Shown here one piece after another: positions 42,005 through 51,661 of a stretch of DNA of 64,000 nt. Made by a program: the position numbers and the translations under genes. Under the pieces are notes generated by a model. That model was not told the origin of the DNA. It saw only the letters and a program-made list of their open reading frames with translations, and searched no databases. Source of the DNA: CBFHND01 sp965657085 (lineage in GTDB: Bacteria > Pseudomonadota > Alphaproteobacteria > Rhodobacterales > Rhodobacteraceae); contig CBFHND010000004.1 of the NCBI GenBank assembly GCA_965657085.1, positions 1 through 64,000 of the forward strand, written 5' to 3'. Positions within the stretch are counted from its first letter, which is position 1. Each line of letters opens with the position of its first letter.

Positions 42005-43096
42005 GTGCATGCCGGGCATGTCATATCGGGTGCGGGCCACATCGGCCTGATCGGCTGGATGCTGTTTGGCGGCGTTTTCCAATCCGAACCTTTGCCCTTT
42101 GAAGTGACCGAGGTGTCGGTCATCTCATCTGAGGCTTTCGAAGCGCTGGTGGCGGCACAAGAGCCACCGCAATCCAGCACCGACGTGGCGCAACCGGCGG
42201 CACCCGAGGTCACGCCCGAGGCGCCACAGACCCCCGCAACCGAGGACGAAGTGGCCCAGCAGCCAGTGCCCGAGGCCGCAGAACCCACAGCGCCTGAGGC
42301 CTTGCCGCAACCGCCCGAAGACCCGCCCGTGGCTGCCGAGGTTGATGATACGGCCCCAGTGTTGCCTGATCCCCCCGAAGACATCGCCGTATTGGTGCCA
42401 GAACCCAGCCCGCGCCCGGTGCCGCGCCCATCCGAGCGTATTGCCCCCGAAGCCGTCGCCGAACCTGACCCCGAGGCGGCACCCGATCCGGTGGAACAGG
42501 ACGCCGTGCAAGAGGCCGAAACCGGAGAGACGCCCGCCGAGGAGCAGGAGGCCACCGCCCCCGAAGAGGCCACAACCGAGATCGTGACCGAGGCCGAAGA
42601 GCCTGCTTCCGCCCCCACCGCATCCGTCCGCCCCCCGGCGCGGCGTCCTTCTGCGCCGACCCGTACGGCGGAAACGCCTGCCGCGCCCAAACCCGCCGAT
42701 ACGGGCGATGCGGTCAACGCGGCCCTTGCAGAAGCCTTGGGCGGCGGTGATCCTGATCCTGCACCACAGGGGCCACCCCTGTCTGCCGGAGAGAAGGATG
42801 CCCTGCGCGTGGCCGTATCAAGCTGTTGGAATGTCGGGTCCCTGTCGTCCGAAGCGCTGCAGACCACCGTGGTTGTGGCGGTCAGCATGACACAGGATGC
42901 ACGGCCCGTTGTCGGGTCCATCCGTATGATCGGCAGTTCCGGCGGATCGTCTGCGGCTGCCGGACAGGCCTTTGAGGCCGCACGCCGCGCGATCATCCGT
43001 TGCGGTGCCAAGGGATACAATTTGCCGGCCGACAAGTTCGGCCAGTGGAAAGATATCGAAATGACGTTCAACCCCGAAAGGATGCGCATCAAATGA
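42005..43096 (+). CDS. tolA: Tol-Pal energy transducer TolA
   Basis: A 363-residue TolA. It has an N-terminal transmembrane anchor (about residues 5-26), a long Pro/Glu/Ala-rich extended domain II (about 50-260), and a C-terminal folded domain (AVSSCWNVGSLS... to the end) with TonB/TolA-like features. Domain II is Pro/Glu-rich rather than the Lys/Ala helix of E. coli, as is usual in Rhodobacteraceae. The start is a GTG. The stop overlaps the tolB start by 4 nt. Confidence 0.88.
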   Translation: MHAGHVISGAGHIGLIGWMLFGGVFQSEPLPFEVTEVSVISSEAFEALVAAQEPPQSSTDVAQPAAPEVTPEAPQTPATEDEVAQQPVPEAAEPTAPEALPQPPEDPPVAAEVDDTAPVLPDPPEDIAVLVPEPSPRPVPRPSERIAPEAVAEPDPEAAPDPVEQDAVQEAETGETPAEEQEATAPEEATTEIVTEAEEPASAPTASVRPPARRPSAPTRTAETPAAPKPADTGDAVNAALAEALGGGDPDPAPQGPPLSAGEKDALRVAVSSCWNVGSLSSEALQTTVVVAVSMTQDARPVVGSIRMIGSSGGSSAAAGQAFEAARRAIIRCGAKGYNLPADKFGQWKDIEMTFNPERMRIK

Positions 43097-44415
43097 TCTG
43101 GCGAGTATTGGTATGCATGGTGGCCCTCTGGGTCTGGACCGCTCAGACGGCATTGGCGCAACAGGGGCCGCTCAGGATCGAAATCACCGAAGGTGTGATC
43201 GAACCCTTGCCCTTTGCCACGCCTGCCTTTGTTGCCGAAAACGGCGAAAGCGCTCAGATGGGCGCGCAACTGGCGCAGGTTGTTGCCGCCGATCTGATCG
43301 GCACGGGGCTGTTCCGCGAAATCCCGGCTTCCGCCTTCATCAGCCAGGTTTCGGAATTTGGCGCGCCGGTGCAATATGCCGACTGGAAGGCGATCAACGC
43401 GCAAGCGCTGGTGACAGGGGCCGTGGCCGTTACAGGCGAGACGATGACTGTGAAGTTCCGCCTTTACGACGTGTTTTCCGGCGCGGAACTGGGCAGCGGT
43501 TTGCAGTTTTCCGGCACCACCGCAGGCTGGCGGCGCATGGCGCACAAGGTGGCCGATGCAGTTTACAGCCGCATCACCGGCGAGACGGGGTACTTCGACA
43601 GCCGCGTGGTCTTCGTGTCCGAAACCGGGCCCAAGAACGACCGCAAGAAACGCCTGGCAGTGATGGATTATGATGGCGCGGGCGTGCAATACCTGACGGG
43701 CAGCGACAGTATCGTGCTGGCCCCGCGCTTTTCCGCGACGGGCGACCGGGTGCTCTACACCAGCTATGAAACCGGCTTTCCGCGTATCTATGTTCTGGAT
43801 GTGGGCAGCGTGCAGCGCCGCGTACTCGAAAGCCAGGAAGGCACGATGAGCTTTGCGCCCCGCTTTCATCCCAATGGGCAAACGGTGGTCTATTCGCTGT
43901 CCCAAGGCAGCAACACGGACATCTACAACATGAATGTCGCCAGCGGGCAGGCCACGCGCCTGACCAGCGCGCCCTCGATCGAAACCGCGCCCAGCTATTC
44001 GCCGGATGGCAGCCAGATCGTGTTTGAAAGCGACCGGTCGGGCACGCAGCAACTGTATGTGATGCCCGCCAATGGTGGCGAAGCCAAACGCATTTCCTTC
44101 GGGCAGGGGCGGTACGGCACGCCCGTGTGGTCGCCCCGCGGGGACCTGATTGCCTTTACCAAGCAATCCAAGGGCCGCTTTCATATCGGGGTGATGCGTG
44201 TGGACGGCAGCGAAGAACGGCTGCTGACGGCATCGTTCCTTGATGAAGGGCCCACATGGGCGCCCAACGGGCGAGTGATCATGTTCCACCGTGAAACGCA
44301 GGGCGCCGCCGGGCGGTCGAGCCTTTATTCGGTGGACATCACGGGCCGCAATCTGCGTCCGGTGCGTACACCCGAGGGTGGGTCAGACCCATCGTGGGGA
44401 CCGTTGCAGAATTAG
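43093..44415 (+). CDS. tolB: Tol-Pal periplasmic protein TolB
   Basis: Exported beta-propeller protein of 440 residues. A signal peptide (residues 1-22, cleavage after ALA) is followed by the N-terminal TolB domain and a six-bladed propeller with repeats of the type APRFSATGDRVLY, APSYSPDGSQIVFESDRSG and TPVWSPRGDLIAF. It binds Pal and TolA in the periplasm. The ATG overlaps the tolA stop. Confidence 0.95.
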   Translation: MIWRVLVCMVALWVWTAQTALAQQGPLRIEITEGVIEPLPFATPAFVAENGESAQMGAQLAQVVAADLIGTGLFREIPASAFISQVSEFGAPVQYADWKAINAQALVTGAVAVTGETMTVKFRLYDVFSGAELGSGLQFSGTTAGWRRMAHKVADAVYSRITGETGYFDSRVVFVSETGPKNDRKKRLAVMDYDGAGVQYLTGSDSIVLAPRFSATGDRVLYTSYETGFPRIYVLDVGSVQRRVLESQEGTMSFAPRFHPNGQTVVYSLSQGSNTDIYNMNVASGQATRLTSAPSIETAPSYSPDGSQIVFESDRSGTQQLYVMPANGGEAKRISFGQGRYGTPVWSPRGDLIAFTKQSKGRFHIGVMRVDGSEERLLTASFLDEGPTWAPNGRVIMFHRETQGAAGRSSLYSVDITGRNLRPVRTPEGGSDPSWGPLQN

Positions 44416-44488
44416 GGCGCGGTTCGCAATTGGGCGCAATCGTGGTAAACAAGACCAAAGACGTGACAAAACAAAAAGGCAGAGCATT

Positions 44489-45001
44489 ATGACCCTTTCC
44501 AAGATTTCCTTCGTGCTGTGCGCGGCCCTCGCGGTCAGCGCCTGTACCAATCCTGACCGCTTTGGTGGTGATGGTGGCCTGGGCGGCACAGGCACCGGCC
44601 AGGGCATCGTGCCGGGCAGCGCCGGCGACCCGACCTCGGTTGCCTTCTTTCAGCAAAGCGTTGGCGACCGGGTGCTTTTCGCGGTGGATCAGGCAACCCT
44701 GACGCCCGAAGGGCGCACAACGCTGGATGGACAAGCCAACTGGCTGATCACCAACGGCGACTACACGGCCATTGTCGAAGGCCATGCCGACGAACAGGGC
44801 ACACGTGAATACAACCTCGCACTGGGTGCACGCCGCGCCGATGCGGCCCGCGCCTATCTCATCAGCCAGGGCGTGAACGCTTCTCGCCTCAAGGTTGTCA
44901 GCTATGGCAAGGAACGGCCAATCGAAGTATGCAGCGAAGAGGCATGTTATGCCAAGAATCGGCGTGCGGTGACCGTATTGGCCGGAGGATTGACGGGGTA
45001 A
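44489..45001 (+). CDS. pal: Peptidoglycan-associated lipoprotein Pal
   Basis: Outer-membrane lipoprotein of 170 residues. The lipobox VSAC places the lipidated cysteine at residue 19. A Gly-rich linker leads to an OmpA-like peptidoglycan-binding domain with EGHADEQGTREYNLALGARR and the final NRRAV. A longer open frame upstream is not needed: the chosen ATG starts a perfect lipoprotein signal. Confidence 0.96.
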   Translation: MTLSKISFVLCAALAVSACTNPDRFGGDGGLGGTGTGQGIVPGSAGDPTSVAFFQQSVGDRVLFAVDQATLTPEGRTTLDGQANWLITNGDYTAIVEGHADEQGTREYNLALGARRADAARAYLISQGVNASRLKVVSYGKERPIEVCSEEACYAKNRRAVTVLAGGLTG

Positions 45002-45007
45002 TCGGCG

Positions 45008-45832
45008 ATGCGTTTGACTTTGGCTTTGGCGGCATGGATGATGGCAGTGCCGATGTGGGCCGTCGCCCAGTCGGATAGCGGCACTTTGGCCGATATCCGT
45101 CAGGAACTGACCGTTCTTTACGTCGAAATCCAAAACCTCAAACGTGAGCTGAGCACCACCGGCACACCGTCCGTCGACACGGGCGGTGCCTCTACGCTGG
45201 ACCGGCTCAATGCGATTGAAAGCGAATTGCAGCGCCTGACGGGCAAGACCGAGGAACTGGAGTTTCGCATTGGCCGGATCGTGACCGATGGCACCAACCG
45301 CATTGGCGATCTGGAATTCCGGCTGGTCGAACTGGAAGGCGGCGACCTCAGCACGCTGGGCGAAACCACAACGCTGGGCGGCGAGACGGGAACGTCGCAG
45401 CCTGTGACAGCTCCGGTTGCCACCGAACAGCCCGATACACAGCTTGCCACACAGGAAGAGGCCGATTTCGAGCGGGCGTCGGAGGCGCTCGCTTCCGGTG
45501 ACTTTCGCAGCGCCGCAGACCAGTTTACGACCTTCAATCAGACCTACCCCGGTGGTCCGCTAGCCGCACGCGCCGATCTCAAACGGGGCGAAGCGCTCGA
45601 AGGCCTTGGCGATACCCGCGAAGCCGCGCGCGCCTTTCTGTCGGCCTTTAGTCTTGATCAGGCGGGTCCAGACGCCGCGCAAGCCCTGTACCGACTGGGC
45701 GCGGCCCTTGGCCGGCTGGGCCAGACCAACGAGGCCTGCGTGACACTGGGCGAGGTGCCCGCGCGTTTCCCGCAAGCAGGCGATACCATTCTTGAAGCCC
45801 AAAGTCAGATGCGCAACATCGGCTGCCCCTGA
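45008..45832 (+). CDS. cpoB: Cell division coordinator CpoB (YbgF)
   Basis: Periplasmic protein of 274 residues with a signal peptide (residues 1-20, cleavage after AVA), a coiled-coil N-terminal part (residues ~25-110, where YbgF trimerises) and a C-terminal TPR domain (FERASEALASGDFRSAADQF onwards). It links Tol-Pal to peptidoglycan synthesis. It starts 6 nt after pal. Confidence 0.92.
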   Translation: MRLTLALAAWMMAVPMWAVAQSDSGTLADIRQELTVLYVEIQNLKRELSTTGTPSVDTGGASTLDRLNAIESELQRLTGKTEELEFRIGRIVTDGTNRIGDLEFRLVELEGGDLSTLGETTTLGGETGTSQPVTAPVATEQPDTQLATQEEADFERASEALASGDFRSAADQFTTFNQTYPGGPLAARADLKRGEALEGLGDTREAARAFLSAFSLDQAGPDAAQALYRLGAALGRLGQTNEACVTLGEVPARFPQAGDTILEAQSQMRNIGCP

Positions 45833-45836
45833 TCCC

Positions 45837-47084
45837 ATGGAACAGGAACTGCTGAAGGAGATCGAGGACCAGCTGTTGCCGCGCCCGCCTCAGAAACTGG
45901 GCGTGGCGGTGTCCGGCGGTGGCGATTCCGTGGCCCTGCTTTTCCTGCTGGCGGCCTTTGCCAAACAGCATCCCATCGAACTGCATGTGATCAGCGTTGA
46001 TCATGGCCTGCGCGCGGGGTCCAAGGACGAAGTGCGTTTTGTCACCGATGTGTGTGGCCAGTTGGGGGTTGAGCATCATGTGGAGTATTGGGGGGGCTGG
46101 GACGGCGGCGGCAACCTTCAGGACCGTGCCCGCGAGGCCCGCATCTCCTTGATCGGGGATTGGGCGGTTGGCAACGAGATTGCCACCGTGGCTTTGGGCC
46201 ACACGGCCAATGATCAGGCTGAAACCTTGTTGATGCGTTTGGCGCGTGGGGCGGGTGTCGACGGTTTGTCGGCAATGGCACCGCGCCGGGTGCGCCACGG
46301 TGTGACCTGGGTGCGGCCGATGCTGGGCATTGAACGGCGCAGCCTGCGTGACTACCTGCGCAGCATCGATGTGCCCTGGATCGAGGACCCCAGTAACGAA
46401 GACCGTTCCTTCGAGCGGGTGCGAATGAGGGATGCGCTGAAACTGCTGGAACCGCTTGGCTTTTCCATCGCAGGGCTGACCGAGGTCGCGCAACACATGA
46501 ACAAGGCGCGCGAAGCGCTTGATTGGCAAACCTTTCTGGCCGCAAGGGATGTCGCACAGGTGACGTGTGGCACAGTTTTGTTCGACAAACATCGCTATCG
46601 GACTTTGCCCGAGGAAATCGGGCGCCGTTTGTTGCTGCGTGCGGTCGGGTGGATTTCACAAAATCCCTATCCGCCACGTCGAAAGGCCGTGGCGCAGGCG
46701 CAAGACGCCCTGCGCGAAGGGCGCACCACCACGCTGGACGGCTGTCAGATACAGCGCGACGGCGACCGGATGTGGGTGTTTCGCGAGTTTAACGCGGTCA
46801 AGGACGAAGCCGCCGATATCGGCGACCTCTGGGATGATCGATGGTATCTGGACGGACCAGAGGACGCCCCCGAATTCCAAGTGCGTGCGCTGGGGTCTGA
46901 TGGGTTGGCGCAAGTCCCGGATTGGCGCGACAGCGGCTTTCCCCGCGCCGCACTTTTGTCGATGCCCGCGGTCTGGAAGGACGGCGATTTGATCGCAGCA
47001 CCCGTGTTTGGCGACGACGATGAGTGGAGCGCAGAGATTGATGGTGGGCAAGATGCCTTCTTTGCCGCACTATTATCGCATTGA
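45837..47084 (+). CDS. tilS: tRNA(Ile)-lysidine synthase TilS
   Basis: TilS converts C34 of tRNA-Ile(CAU) to lysidine so that it reads AUA. The 415-residue protein has the PP-loop ATP-binding motif SGGGDS near residue 25 and the family blocks VDHGLRAGS and GHTANDQAETLLMRLARG. It follows cpoB by 4 nt and precedes ftsH, an order shared by many proteobacteria. Confidence 0.93.
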   Translation: MEQELLKEIEDQLLPRPPQKLGVAVSGGGDSVALLFLLAAFAKQHPIELHVISVDHGLRAGSKDEVRFVTDVCGQLGVEHHVEYWGGWDGGGNLQDRAREARISLIGDWAVGNEIATVALGHTANDQAETLLMRLARGAGVDGLSAMAPRRVRHGVTWVRPMLGIERRSLRDYLRSIDVPWIEDPSNEDRSFERVRMRDALKLLEPLGFSIAGLTEVAQHMNKAREALDWQTFLAARDVAQVTCGTVLFDKHRYRTLPEEIGRRLLLRAVGWISQNPYPPRRKAVAQAQDALREGRTTTLDGCQIQRDGDRMWVFREFNAVKDEAADIGDLWDDRWYLDGPEDAPEFQVRALGSDGLAQVPDWRDSGFPRAALLSMPAVWKDGDLIAAPVFGDDDEWSAEIDGGQDAFFAALLSH

Positions 47085-47161
47085 ACCTGCGCGCTTCATC
47101 TCTATCTTAGGAGGGTGGCCCCGGCTTATGCTGCGCGGGTCTTGAAATTAGGAGAGTTTTC

Positions 47162-49078
47162 TTGGGCAACGCACGCAATATCGCCTTTTGGGTCGTCCTG
47201 TTCCTGCTGATCCTTGCTCTGTTCAACCTGTTCAGTGGCGGCGGCAACACGCTGCAAAGCCGCGAAATGAGCTATTCAGAGTTTGTATCGGCCGTTGAGC
47301 AAGGCAATGTGAGCAATGTGACACTGGACGGCGAACAGGTTCGGTTCCGTCAGGGCGAAAGTGACTTCGTGACGATCAAGCCCGAAGATGCCGAGATCAC
47401 CGGCCTGTTGATCGAGAACAACATTCCCGTGCGGGCCGAACAGCAACAGCAATCGGGATTTCAGACCTTCCTGATGTCGCTGCTGCCGTTCCTGCTGCTG
47501 ATTGGTGTGTGGATTTATTTCATGAACCGCATGCAGGGTGGCGGCAAAGGCGGCGCCATGGGCTTTGGCAAATCCAAGGCCAAGATGCTGACCGAAAAGC
47601 ATGGGCGTGTGACGTTTGACGATGTCGCAGGTATCGACGAGGCCAAGGAAGAGCTGGAAGAGATCGTTGAATTCCTGCGCAACCCGCAGAAGTTTTCGCG
47701 TCTTGGCGGCAAGATTCCCAAGGGTGCATTGCTGGTGGGGCCTCCGGGTACTGGTAAGACCCTGCTGGCGCGCGCAATTGCGGGCGAGGCGGGTGTACCG
47801 TTCTTCACCATTTCCGGTTCCGACTTTGTTGAAATGTTCGTGGGTGTGGGTGCGTCCCGTGTCCGTGACATGTTCGAACAGGCCAAGAAGAACGCGCCTT
47901 GTATCGTTTTCATCGACGAGATTGACGCCGTGGGCCGGCACCGGGGTGCAGGCTATGGCGGTGGCAACGACGAACGCGAACAGACGCTGAACCAGCTGCT
48001 GGTGGAAATGGATGGCTTTGAAGCCAACGAGGGTGTGATCATCCTTGCCGCGACCAACCGCCGTGACGTGCTGGACCCTGCGCTTCTGCGTCCGGGCCGG
48101 TTTGACCGTCAGGTGACCGTGCCGAACCCCGATATCAAGGGCCGCGAAAAGATCCTGGGCGTTCATGCGCGCAAGACACCGCTTGGCCCTGACGTCGATC
48201 TGCGCATCATCGCGCGTGGGACCCCCGGCTTTTCGGGTGCCGATCTGGCGAACCTCGTGAACGAGGCGGCGTTGATGGCCGCCCGTGTGGGACGCCGCTT
48301 CGTGACCATGATCGATTTCGAACAGGCCAAGGACAAGGTCATGATGGGCCCCGAGCGCCGCAGCATGGTCATGACGCCTGAACAAAAGGAAATGACCGCC
48401 TATCACGAGGCCGGGCATGCGCTGGTCGGGATGGAACTGCCCAAATGCGATCCGGTCTACAAGGCGACGATCATTCCGCGTGGCGGTGCGTTGGGCATGG
48501 TGATGAGCCTGCCGGAAATGGACCGCCTGAACATGTTCAAGGACGAATGCCACCAGCGTCTGGCCATGACCATGGCGGGCAAGGCGGCCGAAATCCACAA
48601 GTATGGCCCTGATTCCGTATCCAACGGCCCGGCAGGCGACATTCAGCAGGCCAGCGCGCTGGCGCGCGCGATGGTCCTGCAATGGGGCATGTCGGACAAG
48701 GTCGGTAACATCGACTATTCCGAGGCGGCCCAAGGCTACACCGGCAATACCGCGGGGTTCTCGGTTTCGGCCAATACCAAGGAAACGGTCGAGGAAGAAG
48801 TGCGCCGGTTCATCCAGGATGGCTATGACTGGGCGCTCAAGATCATCACTGAAAAGGAAGAAGAGTTCGAACGTCTGGCCCAGGGCCTGCTGGAATACGA
48901 GACCCTCACCGGCGATGAGATCAAGCGCGTGATGAATGGCGAACCGCCCCATGCGGATGACGACGAAGGCGGGGCTGCGGCCAAGGACGATAAGCCAAGT
49001 CTCACCGCCATTCCCAAGGCGAAGTCCAAGAAATCGCCGCCCTCGTCCGAGGGTGGGATGGAACCTGAGCCGACCTGA
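47162..49078 (+). CDS. ftsH: ATP-dependent zinc metalloprotease FtsH
   Basis: Membrane-anchored AAA+ protease of 638 residues that degrades misfolded membrane proteins and regulatory proteins. It has an N-terminal transmembrane helix, a periplasmic domain, a second helix near residue 105, Walker A GPPGTGKT at about 193-200, Walker B (CIVFIDEIDAVG), the second region of homology and the zinc site HEAGH near residue 415. The start is a TTG with AGGAG 8 nt upstream; no ATG fits, and the encoded GNARNIAFWVVLFLLI matches the Rhodobacteraceae N-terminus. A terminator follows at 49119. Confidence 0.95.
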   Translation: MGNARNIAFWVVLFLLILALFNLFSGGGNTLQSREMSYSEFVSAVEQGNVSNVTLDGEQVRFRQGESDFVTIKPEDAEITGLLIENNIPVRAEQQQQSGFQTFLMSLLPFLLLIGVWIYFMNRMQGGGKGGAMGFGKSKAKMLTEKHGRVTFDDVAGIDEAKEELEEIVEFLRNPQKFSRLGGKIPKGALLVGPPGTGKTLLARAIAGEAGVPFFTISGSDFVEMFVGVGASRVRDMFEQAKKNAPCIVFIDEIDAVGRHRGAGYGGGNDEREQTLNQLLVEMDGFEANEGVIILAATNRRDVLDPALLRPGRFDRQVTVPNPDIKGREKILGVHARKTPLGPDVDLRIIARGTPGFSGADLANLVNEAALMAARVGRRFVTMIDFEQAKDKVMMGPERRSMVMTPEQKEMTAYHEAGHALVGMELPKCDPVYKATIIPRGGALGMVMSLPEMDRLNMFKDECHQRLAMTMAGKAAEIHKYGPDSVSNGPAGDIQQASALARAMVLQWGMSDKVGNIDYSEAAQGYTGNTAGFSVSANTKETVEEEVRRFIQDGYDWALKIITEKEEEFERLAQGLLEYETLTGDEIKRVMNGEPPHADDDEGGAAAKDDKPSLTAIPKAKSKKSPPSSEGGMEPEPT

Positions 49079-49118
49079 TTCATCACAGGCAGGAAACAGG
49101 ACCACACAAAAAATCATG

Positions 49119-49149
49119 GGCCCCGCATCACGCGGGGCCTTTTCTTTTG
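49119..49149 (+). terminator. Rho-independent terminator of ftsH
   Basis: GGCCCCGC-ATCAC-GCGGGGCC forms an 8-bp GC stem with a 5-nt loop, followed by TTTTCTTTT. It closes the tol-pal-tilS-ftsH region. Confidence 0.9.
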
Positions 49150-49190
49150 GCGCAATGGCTTTCACGCTGGTCCAGGCAGAGGAGGCGCAG

Positions 49191-49784
49191 ATGCCAGCAT
49201 TGAAAAAGACCGGATTTCACGGGCGTGTCGTGTGGCTGGGCCGCGTGGTGGGGGATGAGACCCTGCGCGCCGAGGCGTTGCAATCTGCCATGGCCACGTT
49301 TGACGGGTTCGAGGGCGAGGCCCACGGCGGCTCCACGCGCGCCTCGTGCAGCCGCGTGACATTGCAGCATCCGCGCGGCACCGAAATCCGCAACACGCGC
49401 CAGCTGTCCATCGTGTCGCGCGAAGAGCTTGAATTGACCGCGCAGAAGATGGGCCTGCCTGCCATTGATCCCGAATGGATCGGTGCCTCGATGATTGTCG
49501 AAGGCATCCCCGATTTCACCCATGTGCCGCCGTCGTCGCGGTTGCAGGCGCCTTCAGGAGGCACGCTGGCGGTGGATATGGAGAACCGGCCCTGCATCTA
49601 TCCCGGTCGCGAGATCGAAAAAGAGGCCGAAGGTTTTGGCCCGGCCTACAAACCCGCAGCCAAGGGATTGCGCGGCGTAACCGCATGGGTGGAACGCCCC
49701 GGTCTATTTGAAATCGGCGATGAAATCGTGCTGCACATCCCCGACCAACGCAGCTGGCTGCATGTGGAAGCCGCCCGCGCCTGA
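49191..49784 (+). CDS. MOSC domain protein
   Basis: A 197-residue MOSC-domain protein (molybdenum cofactor sulfurase C-terminal-like, YiiM/YuaD group). Recognisable stretches are GFEGEAHGGSTRASCSRVT, RNTRQLSIVSREEL and CIYPGREIEKEA. Such proteins bind the molybdenum cofactor or deliver sulfur; the reaction here is unknown. I chose ATG 49191 with GGAGG 6 nt upstream. Confidence 0.82.
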   Translation: MPALKKTGFHGRVVWLGRVVGDETLRAEALQSAMATFDGFEGEAHGGSTRASCSRVTLQHPRGTEIRNTRQLSIVSREELELTAQKMGLPAIDPEWIGASMIVEGIPDFTHVPPSSRLQAPSGGTLAVDMENRPCIYPGREIEKEAEGFGPAYKPAAKGLRGVTAWVERPGLFEIGDEIVLHIPDQRSWLHVEAARA

Positions 49785-49932
49785 GCGGTACATCCGTTTC
49801 CGAAACGAAACGAACCTGCGACATCTCGCCGCTTGAGAGGCTGGATATGTCGGAAATGCGCCCTGTGTTTGGCGGGGTGCGGATGTATGCACAAGGCCAG
49901 AACTGACTTTTGACTGCCCAGCGGGGGAATCC

Positions 49933-51609
49933 ATGGCCTACAAAACTGATATCGAAATCGCACGCGAGGCGGACAAGAAGCCAATCCAGGAGATTGGTGC
50001 GAAACTGGGCATCCAGAGCGATGACCTGCTGCCCTATGGCCACGACAAGGCCAAGGTGAGCCAGGAATTTATCAACTCGGTGCAGGATCGCCCCAATGGC
50101 AAGCTGATCCTTGTGACCGCGATCAACCCCACGCCCGCGGGCGAAGGCAAGACAACCACCACCGTGGGTCTGGGCGATGGCCTGAACCGCATCGGCAAGA
50201 ACGCATGTGTGTGTATCCGTGAAGCATCGCTTGGCCCGAACTTCGGAATGAAGGGTGGGGCCGCTGGCGGCGGCTATGCCCAGATCGTGCCGATGGAAGA
50301 GATGAACCTGCACTTCACCGGTGACTTTCACGCCATCACGTCGGCGCATTCGCTGCTGTCGGCGATGATCGACAACCACATCTACTGGGGCAACGAGCTT
50401 GAGATTGACACCCGCCGCGTCGTGTGGCGCCGCGTGGTCGACATGAACGACCGTGCCCTGCGCCAGATCACCGCTAGCCTTGGCGGCGTCAGCAACGGCT
50501 TCCCGCGCGAGGCAGGGTTTGACATCACCGTGGCGTCCGAAGTCATGGCGATCCTGTGTCTGGCGAAGAACCTCAAGGACCTGCAAAAGCGTCTGGGCGA
50601 CATGATCGTGGCCTACCGCCGCGACCGCAGCCCCGTCTTCGCGCGCGACATCAAGGCCGATGGTGCGATGACCGTGCTTTTGAAGGACGCGATGCAGCCG
50701 AACCTGGTGCAGACGCTGGAAAACAACCCCGCCTTCGTGCACGGCGGTCCGTTCGCGAACATCGCGCACGGCTGTAACTCGGTTATCGCAACAACCACGG
50801 CGCTGAAACTGGCCGACTACGTGGTGACAGAGGCAGGCTTTGGTGCCGATCTGGGCGCCGAGAAGTTCCTGAACATCAAGTGCCGCAAGGCGGGCCTTGC
50901 GCCATCGGCGGTGGTCCTGGTGGCGACCGTGCGCGCGATGAAGATGAACGGTGGCGTGGCCAAGGCGGACCTTGGCACCGAGAACGTTGATGCGGTCAAG
51001 GCGGGGTGCCCCAACCTTGGCCGTCACATCGAGAACCTCAAGTCCTTTGGCGTGCCGGTGGTCGTGGCGATCAACCATTTCGTCACAGACACCGATGCAG
51101 AGGTGCAAGCGGTCAAGGATTTCGTGGCCGAGCAGGGGTCCGAAGCGATCGTGTCGCAGCACTGGGAATTCGGATCGAAAGGGTCCGAGGCGCTGGCGAC
51201 CCGCGTGGCCGAGATTGCCGATGCGGATATGGCGAACTTCGCGCCCATCTATCCTGACGAGATGTCGCTGGCCGACAAGATCCAGACCATCTGCAAGCGC
51301 ATCTACCGCGCGGACGAGGCGCTGATGGATCAGAAAATCCGCAACCAGCTGAAGGATTGGGAAGATCAGGGCTATGGCAATCTGCCAGTCTGCATGGCGA
51401 AGACGCAGTATTCGTTCTCGACCGATCCCAACCTGCGCGGCGCGCCCACGGGCCATTCGGTGCCGGTGCGCGAAGTGCGTCTGAGTGCCGGTGCGGGCTT
51501 CATCGTTGCCGTCTGCGGCGAGATCATGACCATGCCCGGTCTGCCGCGCACACCCGCGGCAGAGACCATCATGCTGAACGATGATGGTCAGATCGAAGGT
51601 TTGTTCTAA
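49933..51609 (+). CDS. fhs: Formate--tetrahydrofolate ligase
   Basis: ATP-dependent synthesis of 10-formyl-tetrahydrofolate from formate. The 558-residue length is normal. The nucleotide-binding motif TPAGEGKTTTTVGL lies near residue 67, and GPNFGMKGGAAGGGYAQ and NHFVTDTDAE are family blocks. GGGGGA precedes the ATG. It heads a C1-folate unit with two folD genes downstream, separated from the first by a strong hairpin. In marine roseobacters these genes serve C1 oxidation from methylated compounds; this link is an inference. Confidence 0.96.
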   Translation: MAYKTDIEIAREADKKPIQEIGAKLGIQSDDLLPYGHDKAKVSQEFINSVQDRPNGKLILVTAINPTPAGEGKTTTTVGLGDGLNRIGKNACVCIREASLGPNFGMKGGAAGGGYAQIVPMEEMNLHFTGDFHAITSAHSLLSAMIDNHIYWGNELEIDTRRVVWRRVVDMNDRALRQITASLGGVSNGFPREAGFDITVASEVMAILCLAKNLKDLQKRLGDMIVAYRRDRSPVFARDIKADGAMTVLLKDAMQPNLVQTLENNPAFVHGGPFANIAHGCNSVIATTTALKLADYVVTEAGFGADLGAEKFLNIKCRKAGLAPSAVVLVATVRAMKMNGGVAKADLGTENVDAVKAGCPNLGRHIENLKSFGVPVVVAINHFVTDTDAEVQAVKDFVAEQGSEAIVSQHWEFGSKGSEALATRVAEIADADMANFAPIYPDEMSLADKIQTICKRIYRADEALMDQKIRNQLKDWEDQGYGNLPVCMAKTQYSFSTDPNLRGAPTGHSVPVREVRLSAGAGFIVAVCGEIMTMPGLPRTPAAETIMLNDDGQIEGLF

Positions 51610-51617
51610 GGCGATCA

Positions 51618-51641
51618 GCAGGGGCCTGTGATGGCCCCTGC
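51618..51641 (+). promoter_or_regulatory. Intercistronic hairpin between fhs and the first folD
   Basis: GCAGGGGCC-TGTGAT-GGCCCCTGC is a perfect 9-bp GC-rich stem with a 6-nt loop, just after the fhs stop and 9 bp before the ribosome-binding site of the next gene. No T-run follows. It may stabilise the fhs message or reduce downstream expression. Confidence 0.55.
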
Positions 51642-51661
51642 GTCCCATTGAAGGAGCAAAC

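Noticed and set aside
47276..49165. Long open frame antisense to ftsH
   Set aside because: FtsH is unambiguous; the antisense product has no family features. The same applies to the long frame antisense to fhs (49516-51663).
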